Both the position numbers and the translations under genes were made by a program. The notes beneath the pieces were generated by a model that had not been told where the DNA came from, ran no database searches, and worked only from the letters and a program-made list of their open reading frames with translations. From the NCBI RefSeq assembly GCF_900141665.1, contig NZ_FQYI01000007.1, positions 62,001 through 126,000 on the forward strand: a stretch of 64,000 nucleotides of DNA. The letters run 5' to 3'. The DNA comes from Cruoricaptor ignavus. Lineage in GTDB: Bacteria > Bacteroidota > Bacteroidia > Flavobacteriales > Weeksellaceae. This document shows positions 36,027 through 45,694 of the stretch, one piece after another (position 1 is the stretch's first letter; each line of letters begins with the position of its first letter).

Positions 36027-36614
36027 ATGTTTTTAGAAAATACAATAAACCACAGCAAGCAGAGCGGCTGGATGGAAGTCATTTGCGGCTCAATGTTTTC
36101 GGGAAAAACCGAGGAGCTGATACGCAGGTTGCGGCGCGCCGAAATGGCGGGACAATGCGTGGAAATCTTCAAGCCGAGCATCGATTCCCGGTATGATGAA
36201 AGCAATGTGGTTTCACACAACCAGACGAAAATCCGTTCCACGGCGGTGCATTCGCCGAACGAAATTTTGCTTTTGGCGAGCGATTGTGAAGTAGTAGGAA
36301 TTGATGAAGCGCAGTTCTTCGACGAGAGCATTGTGGAAATAGCTAACACATTGGCAGACAGCGGAATACGCGTGGTAATTGCAGGTTTGGATATGGATTT
36401 TTTAGGCCGCCCTTTCGGCCCGATGCCTTACCTGATGGCAACGGCAGAATATGTGACGAAGGTTCACGCGATTTGCAGGCGGACAGGAAATTTGGCAAAT
36501 TACTCGATGAGAGTCAGCGGTGGCAACCAACTGGTGGAGCTGGGGGAAACCGAAAAATATGAAGCCGTGAGCCGGAAAATTTTTGTAAAGGAAGTAAAAA
36601 CTAAAAGGGGATGA
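36027..36614 (+). CDS. tdk: Thymidine kinase Tdk (type II)
   Basis: Cytoplasmic salvage kinase phosphorylating thymidine. The P-loop GSMFSGKT begins at about residue 21, DEAQFF is the Walker B/lid region, and the C-terminal VSGGNQLVELGETEKYEAVSR matches the family. A single cysteine stands where zinc-ribbon forms have CxxC, so zinc binding may be lost. 195 residues is normal. The stop overlaps the murF-alr start (ATGA-type overlap at 36611-36614). Confidence 0.93.
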   Translation: MFLENTINHSKQSGWMEVICGSMFSGKTEELIRRLRRAEMAGQCVEIFKPSIDSRYDESNVVSHNQTKIRSTAVHSPNEILLLASDCEVVGIDEAQFFDESIVEIANTLADSGIRVVIAGLDMDFLGRPFGPMPYLMATAEYVTKVHAICRRTGNLANYSMRVSGGNQLVELGETEKYEAVSRKIFVKEVKTKRG

Positions 36615-39055
36615 AGTACAGCGTAAGAGAACTCGCTGAGCTGACCAATTCGCAGTTTGCCGGGGATGCGGAACTAGTCATAGAAAATATCGCGATTGAC
36701 AGCCGAAGCATTTTCTCTTCTGAAAAAACTGCTTTTATTGCTATACGGACGGCTCGGAATTCCGGAGAAAAATTTATCACCGATGCTGTTTCTAAGGGTA
36801 TCAAGGTTATTATTTCTGAGAGTTTAGAAATTGATAATCAGGACATTACATGGATAAAATGTAACGATGCAATTTCGTTTCTTCGCCGGCTTGCAATAGC
36901 CCATCTGAATAATTTTTCTAGGATGACGAAGATCGGAATTACCGGAAGCAACGGGAAAACAGTCGTGAAAGAATGGCTGTACCAATGCCTGCTGCCAGAG
37001 TTCCGCACCGTGAAAAGTCCTAAAAGCTATAATTCTCAAATTGGTCTGCCGTTATCCATCCTCCTTGCGGATGCCCAACATCAACTAGGAATTTTCGAGG
37101 TTGGGATTTCTCAACCTGGCGAAATGGAATTGCAGGAAGAAGTGCTGCAGCCAGAAATTGGGGTGCTTACGAATGTTGGCTTCGCTCACTCGTCTCATTT
37201 TCAGAGTTTTGAGCAACATGTAGAAGAAAAAATAAAACTCTTTCAGAATTCAAAAGTCATTTTTTACAATGGAGATGATTCACGAATCACTGCAGCAGTT
37301 CGAGGAAAATTCGGCAGAAAAAAAATTATTAGCTTCGGTTTATCACCCCAGAATGACATTTACCCGATAAAAGCCGCAGATGAAACAATCTGTATTGTAA
37401 TTAATAATTTTAAGGTTAAACTCTCATTACCAATCTGTTACAAGGATGACCAATTTCTTTGCAATGTTCTTATCATCGCAGGAATATTAAATTATTTTAA
37501 TTTCTCTCCAGAAAAAATTTCTCAAAAAATTTCTCAGCTTCGTCCAATAGAAATGCGGATGGAGAGCGTGAAAGGAATACGCAGGAACCTAATAATTAAT
37601 GATTCTTACACGCTGGATAGGGACTCTTTATCCGTTGCTTTTCAGTCACTTCAGGAGTATCAGAATGAAAACAAAATTTTGATCATCAGCGATTTTGCAG
37701 AAGTCCAGTCTCCGGAAAAATTTTATCCGGAAATCGTTAAATTAATCAACGCTCAAAGTTTCAGCAGAATTATTTTAGTGGGCGAAGAATTTCCTAAATA
37801 CCAGCACGGCCTCATTGCTGATAGCCATTCTTTCCCAGACACACAAGCTCTTTTGCAAAGCGGAATCCTTACGCTCATTTCCCACTCACTGATCCTTGTT
37901 AAAGGCGCAAGGAAATTCCGGATGGAAGATATTTCAAAATTCCTCCAGCTGCAGAAGCACGATACAGTTTTGGAAATAAACCTTAATTCCCTGCTGCACA
38001 ATATCAACCGCCACCGTGACTTCCTGCGCCAGGAAACCAGGCTAATGGCAATGGTAAAAGCCAATGCCTACGGAGTAGGTAGTTTCGAAATTTCGGAATT
38101 TCTTCAGCATCATCATATTGATTATCTGGGTGTTGCGTTCGCAGACGAGGGCGCGGAACTGCGGAAAAAAGGCATTACGGTACCCATTATGGTAATGAAT
38201 CCCGAACAGCACAGTTATGGTACTGTAATTGATTTTGGGCTGGAGCCAGAGATCTACAGCTTTCGCGTGCTGGAGCTTTTTTCGAAGGCTTTGGCGGAAA
38301 AAGGGATTCAGGAGGCATTCCCGGTACACATCAAGCTAGAAACAGGGATGAACCGCCTTGGCTTTGAGGAAAAGGAACTTATGGAGCTCGCAGCGCTGCT
38401 AAAGACTAAAAATGTGGTGGTGAAAAGTATTTTCAGCCACTTTGCTACCGCGGATATGCCCGAGGAAAGTGGTTTCGTCCACTTTCAGGCAAAAAATTTC
38501 GAACGGATGTCCGCAAAGCTAAGCGAGGAATTAGGCTACAGGCCTATGCGCCACATCTGCAACAGCGCCGGAATTAGCTTATTCCCTGAATATCAGTATG
38601 ATATGGCAAGGCTTGGAATTGGTATGTATGGAATTTCTGCCAACAGACTGCTCCAGAATGAGCTGCAGCCGGTAGCGGCGTTCAAGACAGTAATCTCTCA
38701 GATATCGGTGCTAAAACCCGGCGAAACCGTAGGGTACGGCAGAAGATACTCCGCTGCGAAAGAAACGAGAATCGCCACTATCCCAGTGGGCTACGCAGAT
38801 GGAATTCGCCGCTCGCTGAGCGGGGGTAAAGGCAGTGTATCCGTAGGTGGCAAACTTTGCCCCATCGTAGGTTCCGTGTGTATGGATATGCTGATGATAG
38901 ACCTCGGCGATGCTGCCGCGGGGGAGGGTGATGAGGTCATCATCTTTCACAATGAGCCGTCGCTCCAAGACTTTGCAAATTATTGTGATACAATACCTTA
39001 CGAAGTTTTAACATCCATTTCTTCAAGAGTAAAACGCATTTACATCAAAGATTAA
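36611..39055 (+). CDS. Bifunctional MurF ligase / alanine racemase fusion
   Basis: A fusion of 814 residues. The N-terminal part (about 1-445) is MurF, which adds D-Ala-D-Ala to the UDP-MurNAc-tripeptide; its P-loop TGSNGKT is at 111-117. The C-terminal part (about 450-814) is a PLP-dependent alanine racemase with the family sequence MVKANAYGVG, Lys483 being the PLP lysine. The racemase makes the D-alanine used for the dipeptide. The fusion is known in Bacteroidota and explains the missing murF in the dcw cluster. The N-terminal half is visibly more AT-rich than the racemase half. Confidence 0.93.
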   Translation: MKYSVRELAELTNSQFAGDAELVIENIAIDSRSIFSSEKTAFIAIRTARNSGEKFITDAVSKGIKVIISESLEIDNQDITWIKCNDAISFLRRLAIAHLNNFSRMTKIGITGSNGKTVVKEWLYQCLLPEFRTVKSPKSYNSQIGLPLSILLADAQHQLGIFEVGISQPGEMELQEEVLQPEIGVLTNVGFAHSSHFQSFEQHVEEKIKLFQNSKVIFYNGDDSRITAAVRGKFGRKKIISFGLSPQNDIYPIKAADETICIVINNFKVKLSLPICYKDDQFLCNVLIIAGILNYFNFSPEKISQKISQLRPIEMRMESVKGIRRNLIINDSYTLDRDSLSVAFQSLQEYQNENKILIISDFAEVQSPEKFYPEIVKLINAQSFSRIILVGEEFPKYQHGLIADSHSFPDTQALLQSGILTLISHSLILVKGARKFRMEDISKFLQLQKHDTVLEINLNSLLHNINRHRDFLRQETRLMAMVKANAYGVGSFEISEFLQHHHIDYLGVAFADEGAELRKKGITVPIMVMNPEQHSYGTVIDFGLEPEIYSFRVLELFSKALAEKGIQEAFPVHIKLETGMNRLGFEEKELMELAALLKTKNVVVKSIFSHFATADMPEESGFVHFQAKNFERMSAKLSEELGYRPMRHICNSAGISLFPEYQYDMARLGIGMYGISANRLLQNELQPVAAFKTVISQISVLKPGETVGYGRRYSAAKETRIATIPVGYADGIRRSLSGGKGSVSVGGKLCPIVGSVCMDMLMIDLGDAAAGEGDEVIIFHNEPSLQDFANYCDTIPYEVLTSISSRVKRIYIKD

Positions 39056-39056
39056 A

Positions 39057-41216
39057 ATGAAAAAATTTCTGTTTATTTTTTTTGCTTTCGTCTCCTCCGG
39101 ATTTTTTTCTCAGGTGAAGGAACCGCTCAGTATACCGCCAGACGCTAAGATCGGTCTCTCTCTGGCAGGCGGCGGCGCCAAAGGATTCGCGCATGTAGGC
39201 GTGCTGAAGGTAATGGACTCCCTGGGCGTGAAGGTGGATTATATCTCCGGCACGAGTATGGGCTCGATTGTGGGTGGGCTGTACGCAAGTGGCTACAGCG
39301 CCAAGGAAATTGAGAAAGTGGTGCGGGATACGGATTTTTTTGACCTCATCCTTAATGAAAAGGAGTGGGGCAAAAACACCTTTTATAACAAAGGAAATGA
39401 CAAATATCTGCTGACGGTGCCTTATAAAAACGGTAAATTTAACGCCGTACCAAAAGCTGTAGCCAAAGGGCAGAAAATGGGTAATAAACTTCGGGAGCTT
39501 CTTCATCATGTATCAGAAACGGAGGATTTTTCCCAATTGCCCATACCGTTCCTGTGTGTAGCCACGAATGCAGAAACCGGTAAAATGCGGGTCTTCGAAA
39601 GCGGGGATCTGCCTTCTGCCATCCTTGCGAGCTCCGCATTTCCCTCACTTATGGATCCGGTGAAAATTGGCGACAGCATTTATATCGATGGTGCAATCAC
39701 TGTGAATTATCCTTCGGAACATCTTAAAAAGAAGGGCATGGATATCGTAATTGGCGTTGATCTTAGCCAAGAACTGTCAACCCGGGAGGAGCTCAATTCT
39801 GTGGTAGACATATTGAACCAGGTCATAGATTTCCAGATACAGAGGGAAACGCAGCGGCAGTATGGCTTTACCGACATCAACATAAAACCCGATTTAAAGA
39901 ACAAGACCTCTGCCGATTTCGGAGAAAAAGAATTACTACTGACCCAAGGATACAGGGAAGGGCTGAAATATGCCGAAATTCTCGACAAGCTCCCGAAACG
40001 AGGAAATAATCTCAACAAGATTATAGTCCCGGATAGGGACGCGCGGTACCCGATACAGGATGTGGTAATGGAGGGCAATAATATTTTCGGCAGAAATTAT
40101 GTGCTTGGGAAGATGAATCTTAAACTCCCAGAGCAGCTTTCTTATCCACAGATTAACGAGAAAATTGATAAGCTTTACACCACAGGCAATTATGAATTCA
40201 TCAATTATGACCTTGAAAAAAGAGGTTCTGAAAGTACGCTGCACCTGGAGCTTCAGGAGGATGACACGAGGCTGTTCCTGAAATTCGGCCTGCATTATGA
40301 CGATGTTTTTAAAACCGGTCTGCTTATCAATGCCACGGGCAAGCGTGTACTTTTCCGCAATGCTATTCTTTCCGCAGACTTCATCATTGGGGATCAGCCT
40401 AGATATTACTTCAATTATTTTATTGACAATGGCTATTTTCCGGGCTTTGGTGTAAGCTCCACAGGCTTTAAACTTCAGTTGAAAAACTCGCAGAACGACA
40501 TCAAGGAAAAGTGGGGCTGGGTACGGAATAATGCCTTTCTGCAATCAACATTCTTGGACCGGTATGCGATCGGCGGCGGCCTAAGCCACGATTATTATGA
40601 AATAAATTCCGCACCAGGATGGCAGGGCAACAAGTCCCACAATTACTTTAATCCTTACTTTTTTATCAAAAGTGATACGCGCGATCAGAAAGATTTCCCC
40701 ACCCGGGGTCTCTATTTGGATGCCGGCGCACGCTATCTGGATATATTTTCTAACTCGTCGGACGAGGTTCTGCAGACTACCCTGGATCTTAGAGCTTTTT
40801 TCCCGCTTTCCAGAGTTTTTACCTATTCACTTGATACTTTTGCGGGCATTTCACTCGGCAAAGAGGCACCGCATTTTTACCTCTTCCGGCCGGGGGCGGT
40901 CATCGGGCAGCCTTTGGGTACTTTCACCTCCTTTACAGGATACCGCTTTGGCGATCTTGCTACTGATAATTTGTTTTCATTTAAAAACAGTCTTCAGGTA
41001 GAATTTGCACGAAATTTCTTTGCTACAGGTCATTACTCCCTCGCCAATTTATTTGCCGGCAGCGATATGAAAAAAGTGTTGCGGATATCTCATCACTCCG
41101 TTGGCATTTCCGGAGGTTACCGGTCGCCGTTCGGGCAGATTAGGGTGGATTTTTCTCAGCCGCTGAACAGTGGATATAATGGCGTATTCAGTGTAATAAT
41201 GGGTCATTGGTTTTAA
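39057..41216 (+). CDS. Patatin-like phospholipase with POTRA and outer-membrane barrel
   Basis: 719 residues with a signal peptide (about 1-19). The patatin domain (about 30-240) has the oxyanion motif GGGAKG, the nucleophile in GTSMG (Ser67) and the catalytic Asp in DGA (Asp211). A single POTRA-like region follows (about 325-405), then a beta-barrel resembling BamA/Omp85 up to the C-terminal aromatic residue (GHWF). This order is that of type Vd autotransporter-like phospholipases. It starts one base after the murF-alr stop. Confidence 0.88.
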   Translation: MKKFLFIFFAFVSSGFFSQVKEPLSIPPDAKIGLSLAGGGAKGFAHVGVLKVMDSLGVKVDYISGTSMGSIVGGLYASGYSAKEIEKVVRDTDFFDLILNEKEWGKNTFYNKGNDKYLLTVPYKNGKFNAVPKAVAKGQKMGNKLRELLHHVSETEDFSQLPIPFLCVATNAETGKMRVFESGDLPSAILASSAFPSLMDPVKIGDSIYIDGAITVNYPSEHLKKKGMDIVIGVDLSQELSTREELNSVVDILNQVIDFQIQRETQRQYGFTDINIKPDLKNKTSADFGEKELLLTQGYREGLKYAEILDKLPKRGNNLNKIIVPDRDARYPIQDVVMEGNNIFGRNYVLGKMNLKLPEQLSYPQINEKIDKLYTTGNYEFINYDLEKRGSESTLHLELQEDDTRLFLKFGLHYDDVFKTGLLINATGKRVLFRNAILSADFIIGDQPRYYFNYFIDNGYFPGFGVSSTGFKLQLKNSQNDIKEKWGWVRNNAFLQSTFLDRYAIGGGLSHDYYEINSAPGWQGNKSHNYFNPYFFIKSDTRDQKDFPTRGLYLDAGARYLDIFSNSSDEVLQTTLDLRAFFPLSRVFTYSLDTFAGISLGKEAPHFYLFRPGAVIGQPLGTFTSFTGYRFGDLATDNLFSFKNSLQVEFARNFFATGHYSLANLFAGSDMKKVLRISHHSVGISGGYRSPFGQIRVDFSQPLNSGYNGVFSVIMGHWF

Positions 41217-41219
41217 ATT

Positions 41220-41633
41220 ATGATTACTTTTCACTTTGAAGAAATACCAGAGTTCAAGCTGGCTAAAGGTATTAAAAGCTGGCTGGAATCGATTATCATC
41301 GAAGAAGGGAGGAAGCCTGGCGAAATTTCCTACATATTTTGCGATGATGAATATTTACTGAAGGTGAATCAGGATTTTCTCAAGCACGATTACTACACAG
41401 ATATAATTACTTTCGATTATGTTCGTGGAAAAATTATATCGGGCGACATTTTCGTATCTTTGCAGCGCATTGAGGATAACGCCGCACAGCAAAACGCAGA
41501 TTATGAAAAAGAATTTCATCGGGTATTGGCTCACGGCATCCTACATTTGTGTGGATACAAAGACAAATCTGACGACGAGCAAATTTTAATGCGGCAGAAA
41601 GAAGATTTTTACTTATCTCAATTGGATTTTTAA
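41220..41633 (+). CDS. ybeY: Endoribonuclease YbeY
   Basis: Zinc-dependent single-strand RNase for 16S rRNA maturation and ribosome quality control. The metal signature HGILHLCGY (HxxxHxxGY) is near the C-terminus, and DIITFDY marks the family strand. 137 residues is usual. The gene ends directly at the first parS palindrome. Confidence 0.93.
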   Translation: MITFHFEEIPEFKLAKGIKSWLESIIIEEGRKPGEISYIFCDDEYLLKVNQDFLKHDYYTDIITFDYVRGKIISGDIFVSLQRIEDNAAQQNADYEKEFHRVLAHGILHLCGYKDKSDDEQILMRQKEDFYLSQLDF

Positions 41634-41634
41634 A

Positions 41635-41650
41635 TGTTTCACGTGAAACA
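41635..41650. other. parS centromere-like site 1 (exact consensus)
   Basis: TGTTTCACGTGAAACA is identical to the 16-bp parS consensus bound by chromosomal ParB/Spo0J proteins. The palindrome extends one base further on each side (41634-41651). It lies in the 28-nt gap between ybeY and mnmG. A second copy is 1.9 kb downstream. The parAB genes are not in the window. Confidence 0.88.
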
Positions 41651-41661
41651 TTTTTTATTTT

Positions 41662-43530
41662 ATGAGTGTTATTTCAGAAAAATATGATGTCATCGTAGTT
41701 GGGGCAGGTCACGCTGGCTGTGAAGCTGCTGCCGCCGCTGCCAACCTTGGTTCCAGAACGATTTTGGTGACGATGAATATGCAAACCATCGGGCAAATGT
41801 CCTGCAATCCTGCTATGGGTGGTATCGCAAAAGGGCAGATTGTACGGGAAATCGATGCATTGGGCGGTTACAGTGGTATTATTGCCGACAAATCGGCGAT
41901 ACAATTCAAGATGCTGAACCTTTCCAAAGGACCGGCAATGTGGTCGCCCAGAACACAGAACGACCGAATGCTTTTTGCCGAAGAATGGCGCTTAGCATTA
42001 GAACAAACACCAAATCTGGATTTCTTCCAAGATATGGTGAAGAGACTGATTTTGGTAGGAAATAGGGTAGCTGGTGTGGAAACTTCAATGGGCGTCAAGA
42101 TTTATGGAAAGTCGGTAATTCTTACGAATGGTACTTTCTTGAACGGCTTAATTCATATCGGTGAGAAGCAATTTGGCGGCGGAAGAATGGGCGAGCCAAA
42201 GGCCTATGGATTGACCGAACAACTTACAGATTTAGGCTTTGACGCTGGACGAATGAAAACCGGTACGCCACCAAGAGTTGACGGCAGAAGCCTAGATTAT
42301 TCTAAAATGGATGAGCAGATAGGCGATGATAATCCATTGAAGTTCAGTTATTTAGATACGCCAAAATTGAAGGAGCAAAGAAGTTGCTACATCACTTACA
42401 CCAATGAAACCGTGCACGATATTCTTCGTGAAGGTTTTGAAAGAAGCCCGATGTTTAACGGTACCATCCAAAGCACTGGGCCAAGATATTGCCCTTCGAT
42501 TGAAGATAAAATTAACAGATTTTCGGATAGAAACCGTCACCAGCTTTTTGTGGAACCTGAAGGCTGGAAAACCGTGGAAATTTATGTGAACGGCTTTAAT
42601 TCATCATTGCCGGAAGAGATTCAGGCAAAAGCAATGCGCCAAATTCCCGGATTTGAAAATGTGAAGATTTTCCGTCCTGGCTATGCAATTGAGTACGACT
42701 ATTTCCCGCCAACACAGTTAAAACATACCCTGGAAACCAAGCTTGTAGAAAACCTGTATTTTGCAGGCCAAATCAACGGAACAACGGGATATGAAGAAGC
42801 TGCGGGGCAAGGGTTGATGGCCGGAATTAATGCTCACAACAAAATTCACGGAAAGGAAGAATTTGTGCTGAGTAGGGATGAAGCCTACATTGGCGTACTC
42901 ATCGACGATCTTATTACGAAAGGTACAGAAGAGCCTTATCGTATGTTCACTTCGCGCGCGGAATATCGCCTGCTTTTACGGCAGGATAATGCGGATATTC
43001 GTTTGACGGGAAAATCTTATAGGCTTGGTTTGGCGAGCGAAGAAAGGATGAGAAGGGTAGAAGAGAAGCTGGAAAACAGCCAGAAACTGGAAAATTTCCT
43101 GCGGGATTTGTCGCTGAAACCGAATGTTATCAATCCGATTTTGGAAGCTAATGAGAGTAATCCGGTGGATCAGGCTTACAAAGCTTCACAATTTTTAACT
43201 CGACCAAACATCGATTTACAGAAGCTTTCAGAGATTTCCGAAATTGGAAATGAACTGGAAAATTACGATGCAGAAGCGCAGCAACAGGCAGAAATAAACA
43301 TTAAGTACAAAGGCTACATTGATAAAGAGCGGGAAAATGTGGATAAACTGAAACGACTGGAAAACATCAAAATTCCTGCGGAATTTGATTTTTCACAAAT
43401 TACCTCATTATCTTCCGAAGCGAAGCAGAAATTTTCTGCAATTAAACCTGCGAGCATTGCTCAGGCATCGAGAATTAGCGGTATTTCGCCGGCTGATATT
43501 AATGTTTTGCTCATCTACCTTAATAAATAG
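41662..43530 (+). CDS. mnmG: tRNA uridine-5-carboxymethylaminomethyl modification enzyme MnmG
   Basis: FAD-dependent enzyme that with MnmE makes the cmnm5 group at U34 of several tRNAs. The N-terminal FAD motif GAGHAGCEAA, CNPAMGGIAKG, and the conserved GLMAGINAHNK are clear; 622 residues is standard. In many bacteria mnmG (gidA) lies next to the origin, and here it is bracketed by parS sites. mnmE is not in the window. Confidence 0.96.
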   Translation: MSVISEKYDVIVVGAGHAGCEAAAAAANLGSRTILVTMNMQTIGQMSCNPAMGGIAKGQIVREIDALGGYSGIIADKSAIQFKMLNLSKGPAMWSPRTQNDRMLFAEEWRLALEQTPNLDFFQDMVKRLILVGNRVAGVETSMGVKIYGKSVILTNGTFLNGLIHIGEKQFGGGRMGEPKAYGLTEQLTDLGFDAGRMKTGTPPRVDGRSLDYSKMDEQIGDDNPLKFSYLDTPKLKEQRSCYITYTNETVHDILREGFERSPMFNGTIQSTGPRYCPSIEDKINRFSDRNRHQLFVEPEGWKTVEIYVNGFNSSLPEEIQAKAMRQIPGFENVKIFRPGYAIEYDYFPPTQLKHTLETKLVENLYFAGQINGTTGYEEAAGQGLMAGINAHNKIHGKEEFVLSRDEAYIGVLIDDLITKGTEEPYRMFTSRAEYRLLLRQDNADIRLTGKSYRLGLASEERMRRVEEKLENSQKLENFLRDLSLKPNVINPILEANESNPVDQAYKASQFLTRPNIDLQKLSEISEIGNELENYDAEAQQQAEINIKYKGYIDKERENVDKLKRLENIKIPAEFDFSQITSLSSEAKQKFSAIKPASIAQASRISGISPADINVLLIYLNK

Positions 43531-43544
43531 TTTCACGTGAAACA
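43529..43544. other. parS centromere-like site 2 (one mismatch)
   Basis: AGTTTCACGTGAAACA differs from the parS consensus only at the first base; the inner 14-bp palindrome is perfect. It overlaps the mnmG stop codon (43528-43530) and contains the GTG start of the downstream methyltransferase at 43537. Confidence 0.82.
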
Positions 43545-44364
43545 TTTACAACTGAAAGACTATTTTCTGACTCAGGAAGAATTTGAAATTACAGAAACTC
43601 AGATTCCGGGCGTACTAAAGACACTGCCTGAGCCTAAAGATTTGGGAAAATATTACGACAGCAAAAATTACATTTCGCACAACCAGGACAGCAAAAGCTT
43701 CAAGGAAAAAATTTATAAATACTTTCAGAAAATTAATCTGAATTATAAACGAAATCTTTTAGCAGCGATGCTTTTCCAAAATGCTAAAGTTTTGGATTAT
43801 GGTTGTGGTGCCGGTGATTTTTTGGAATTTTGCAAGGATGATTTTCAAATGATTGGCTTCGAACCAAATGAAAAAGCTCGGGAAATTGCAAAACAAAAAG
43901 CCAAATCTGCGCAATTTATCTCTGATATTCAAGCACTGGAAAATTTTAGTCTGGATGCCATTACGCTTTGGCATGTATTTGAGCATCTAGAAAATCCGGG
44001 AAAAATGCTTGAGATTTTTAAGAGCAAGCTGAAGGATTCTGGCCAACTGATTATCGCGCTTCCGAATTACAAATCTTACGATGCTAAATTCTACGGAAAA
44101 TACTGGGCGGCCTACGATGTTCCACGGCACCTTTTCCATTTTTCGCAGGAAGGGATGCAGAATATTCTTTCGCGGAAAAATTTAAAAATCACAAAAGTGA
44201 AACCATTGCATTTTGATGCATTCTATGTTTCGATACTGAGTGAAAAATATCGGAAAAATCCATTTTTTCCCCTGTTTGGGATGACGATGGGTGCAATTTC
44301 GAATTTTAAGGCGGTAAAATCCGGCGAATTTTCAAGTCTGATATACTTTATCGAAAAAAATTAG
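43537..44364 (+). CDS. Class I SAM-dependent methyltransferase
   Basis: 275 residues. The SAM-binding motif VLDYGCGAGDF begins at about residue 86 and is followed by the acidic residue in GFEPN, so the fold is clear. The ending of motif IV-like sequence LWHVFEHLENP resembles methyltransferases acting on small molecules or lipids. The substrate is unknown. The start GTG lies within a parS site. The gene is AT-rich compared with its neighbours. Confidence 0.85.
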   Translation: MKHLQLKDYFLTQEEFEITETQIPGVLKTLPEPKDLGKYYDSKNYISHNQDSKSFKEKIYKYFQKINLNYKRNLLAAMLFQNAKVLDYGCGAGDFLEFCKDDFQMIGFEPNEKAREIAKQKAKSAQFISDIQALENFSLDAITLWHVFEHLENPGKMLEIFKSKLKDSGQLIIALPNYKSYDAKFYGKYWAAYDVPRHLFHFSQEGMQNILSRKNLKITKVKPLHFDAFYVSILSEKYRKNPFFPLFGMTMGAISNFKAVKSGEFSSLIYFIEKN

Positions 44365-44404
44365 TTATCCGATTTTTAGCCTGTTTCTGAAAGCCAATTT
44401 TCGA

Positions 44405-44441
44405 GCAAAAAAATTCCGCTACAAGAAATAGCGGAATAATT
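44405..44441. terminator. Terminator between methyltransferase and pgk
   Basis: ATTCCGCTA (44413-44421) pairs with TAGCGGAAT (44429-44437). A run of seven A on the left gives a T-run for the minus strand, so it ends pgk; AATTTT on the right gives weaker termination on +. Confidence 0.8.
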
Positions 44442-44466
44442 TTATAAATATTTATATAAATAAATA

Positions 44467-45657
44467 TCAACCGTTGATCGCTTTGATGCCTGGCAATTCC
44501 ACACCTTCCAAACTTTCAAGCATCGCGCCACCACCCGTAGAAACATAGGAAACCTTGTCCTCGTATTTATTCTGCTTCACGAAAGCCACGCTATCTCCAC
44601 CGCCAACAAGCGAGAACGCGCCAAGTTTGGTAGCCTCTGCAATCGCATCACCTAAAGATTTAGTTCCTGCAGAAAAATTCTCCATTTCAAAAACGCCAAC
44701 CGGTCCGTTCCACAAAATAGTCTTAGATTTCAAAATCACATCGTGGAAAAGTTCACGGGTTTTCGGGCCAACATCCAAGCCCATCCAGCCTTCCGGAATT
44801 TCGTAAATGTCCACCTCATCAGTTTTAGCATCATTGTTGAAATCATCAGCAATCACACTGTCCACCGGCAAATGAACCTCCACATTTTGAGCTTTTGCCT
44901 TTTCCAAAATTTCAAGCGCCAACTGCATTTTATCTTCCTCCACCAAAGAATTTCCGATATGTCCCCCCTTTGCCTTGATGAAGGTGAACGCCATACCGCC
45001 TCCAATAATCAGGTTGTCAACTGCTGGCAAAATATTCTCAATAATGGTAATTTTTGACGAAACCTTAGAGCCACCGATAATGGCTGTCACTGGCTTTTCA
45101 CCGCTGTTCAGCACTTTATCAATCGCCTGGAGTTCTTTGGACATCAGTTCACCGAAAAATTTAGTTTCTGGGAAAAACTCAGCGATAATGGCTGTGGAAG
45201 CGTGCGCCCTGTGAGCCGTTCCAAACGCATCATTCACATAGGCATCGCCCAAGTTCGCAAGCTGTTCGGCAAAAGATTTGTCGCCTTTTTCTTCTTCATT
45301 GTGGAAGCGCAGATTTTCAAGCAAAAGCACTTCGCCCGGCTGCAATTCTTCCGCGCATTTTACTGCAGCATCACCGGTAGATTCCTCACAGAACTTCACA
45401 GGTTCTCCAAGCACGGTTTCAATTTCGGAAACTATGTGCTTCAGCGAAAATTTATCGGAAACTTCGCCCTTTGGCCTGCCAAGATGCGAAAGCAAAATTA
45501 CAGAACCGCCGTCGTTCAGGATTTTCTCGATAGTTGGCTTCGCAGCTACAATTCTCGTATTATCGGTCACCTTCAGATTATCGTCTTGCGGCACATTGAA
45601 ATCTACGCGCACAAGCACTTTTTTCCCGTTGAAATCGTAATTTTGGATGGTTTTCAT
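44467..45657 (-). CDS. pgk: Phosphoglycerate kinase Pgk
   Basis: Glycolytic enzyme transferring phosphate between 1,3-bisphosphoglycerate and ADP. The substrate motif VRVDFNVP is near the N-terminus, with GRPKG, and the C-terminal nucleotide site includes GGGDSVAFV and STGGGAMLE. 396 residues is standard. It is alone on its transcript, with a minus-strand -7 box at 45687-45694 and the terminator at 44413. The origin-like gap lies upstream. Confidence 0.97.
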   Translation of the reverse strand: MKTIQNYDFNGKKVLVRVDFNVPQDDNLKVTDNTRIVAAKPTIEKILNDGGSVILLSHLGRPKGEVSDKFSLKHIVSEIETVLGEPVKFCEESTGDAAVKCAEELQPGEVLLLENLRFHNEEEKGDKSFAEQLANLGDAYVNDAFGTAHRAHASTAIIAEFFPETKFFGELMSKELQAIDKVLNSGEKPVTAIIGGSKVSSKITIIENILPAVDNLIIGGGMAFTFIKAKGGHIGNSLVEEDKMQLALEILEKAKAQNVEVHLPVDSVIADDFNNDAKTDEVDIYEIPEGWMGLDVGPKTRELFHDVILKSKTILWNGPVGVFEMENFSAGTKSLGDAIAEATKLGAFSLVGGGDSVAFVKQNKYEDKVSYVSTGGGAMLESLEGVELPGIKAING

Positions 45658-45686
45658 AAGATTGAATTTTGCGGATTTGACTTTAG

Positions 45687-45694
45687 CAAATTTA
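45687..45694 (-). promoter_or_regulatory. -7 box of pgk
   Basis: TAAATTTG on the minus strand, 29 nt before the pgk ATG. A T-run stands at the -33 distance instead of a clear TTTG. Confidence 0.45.
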
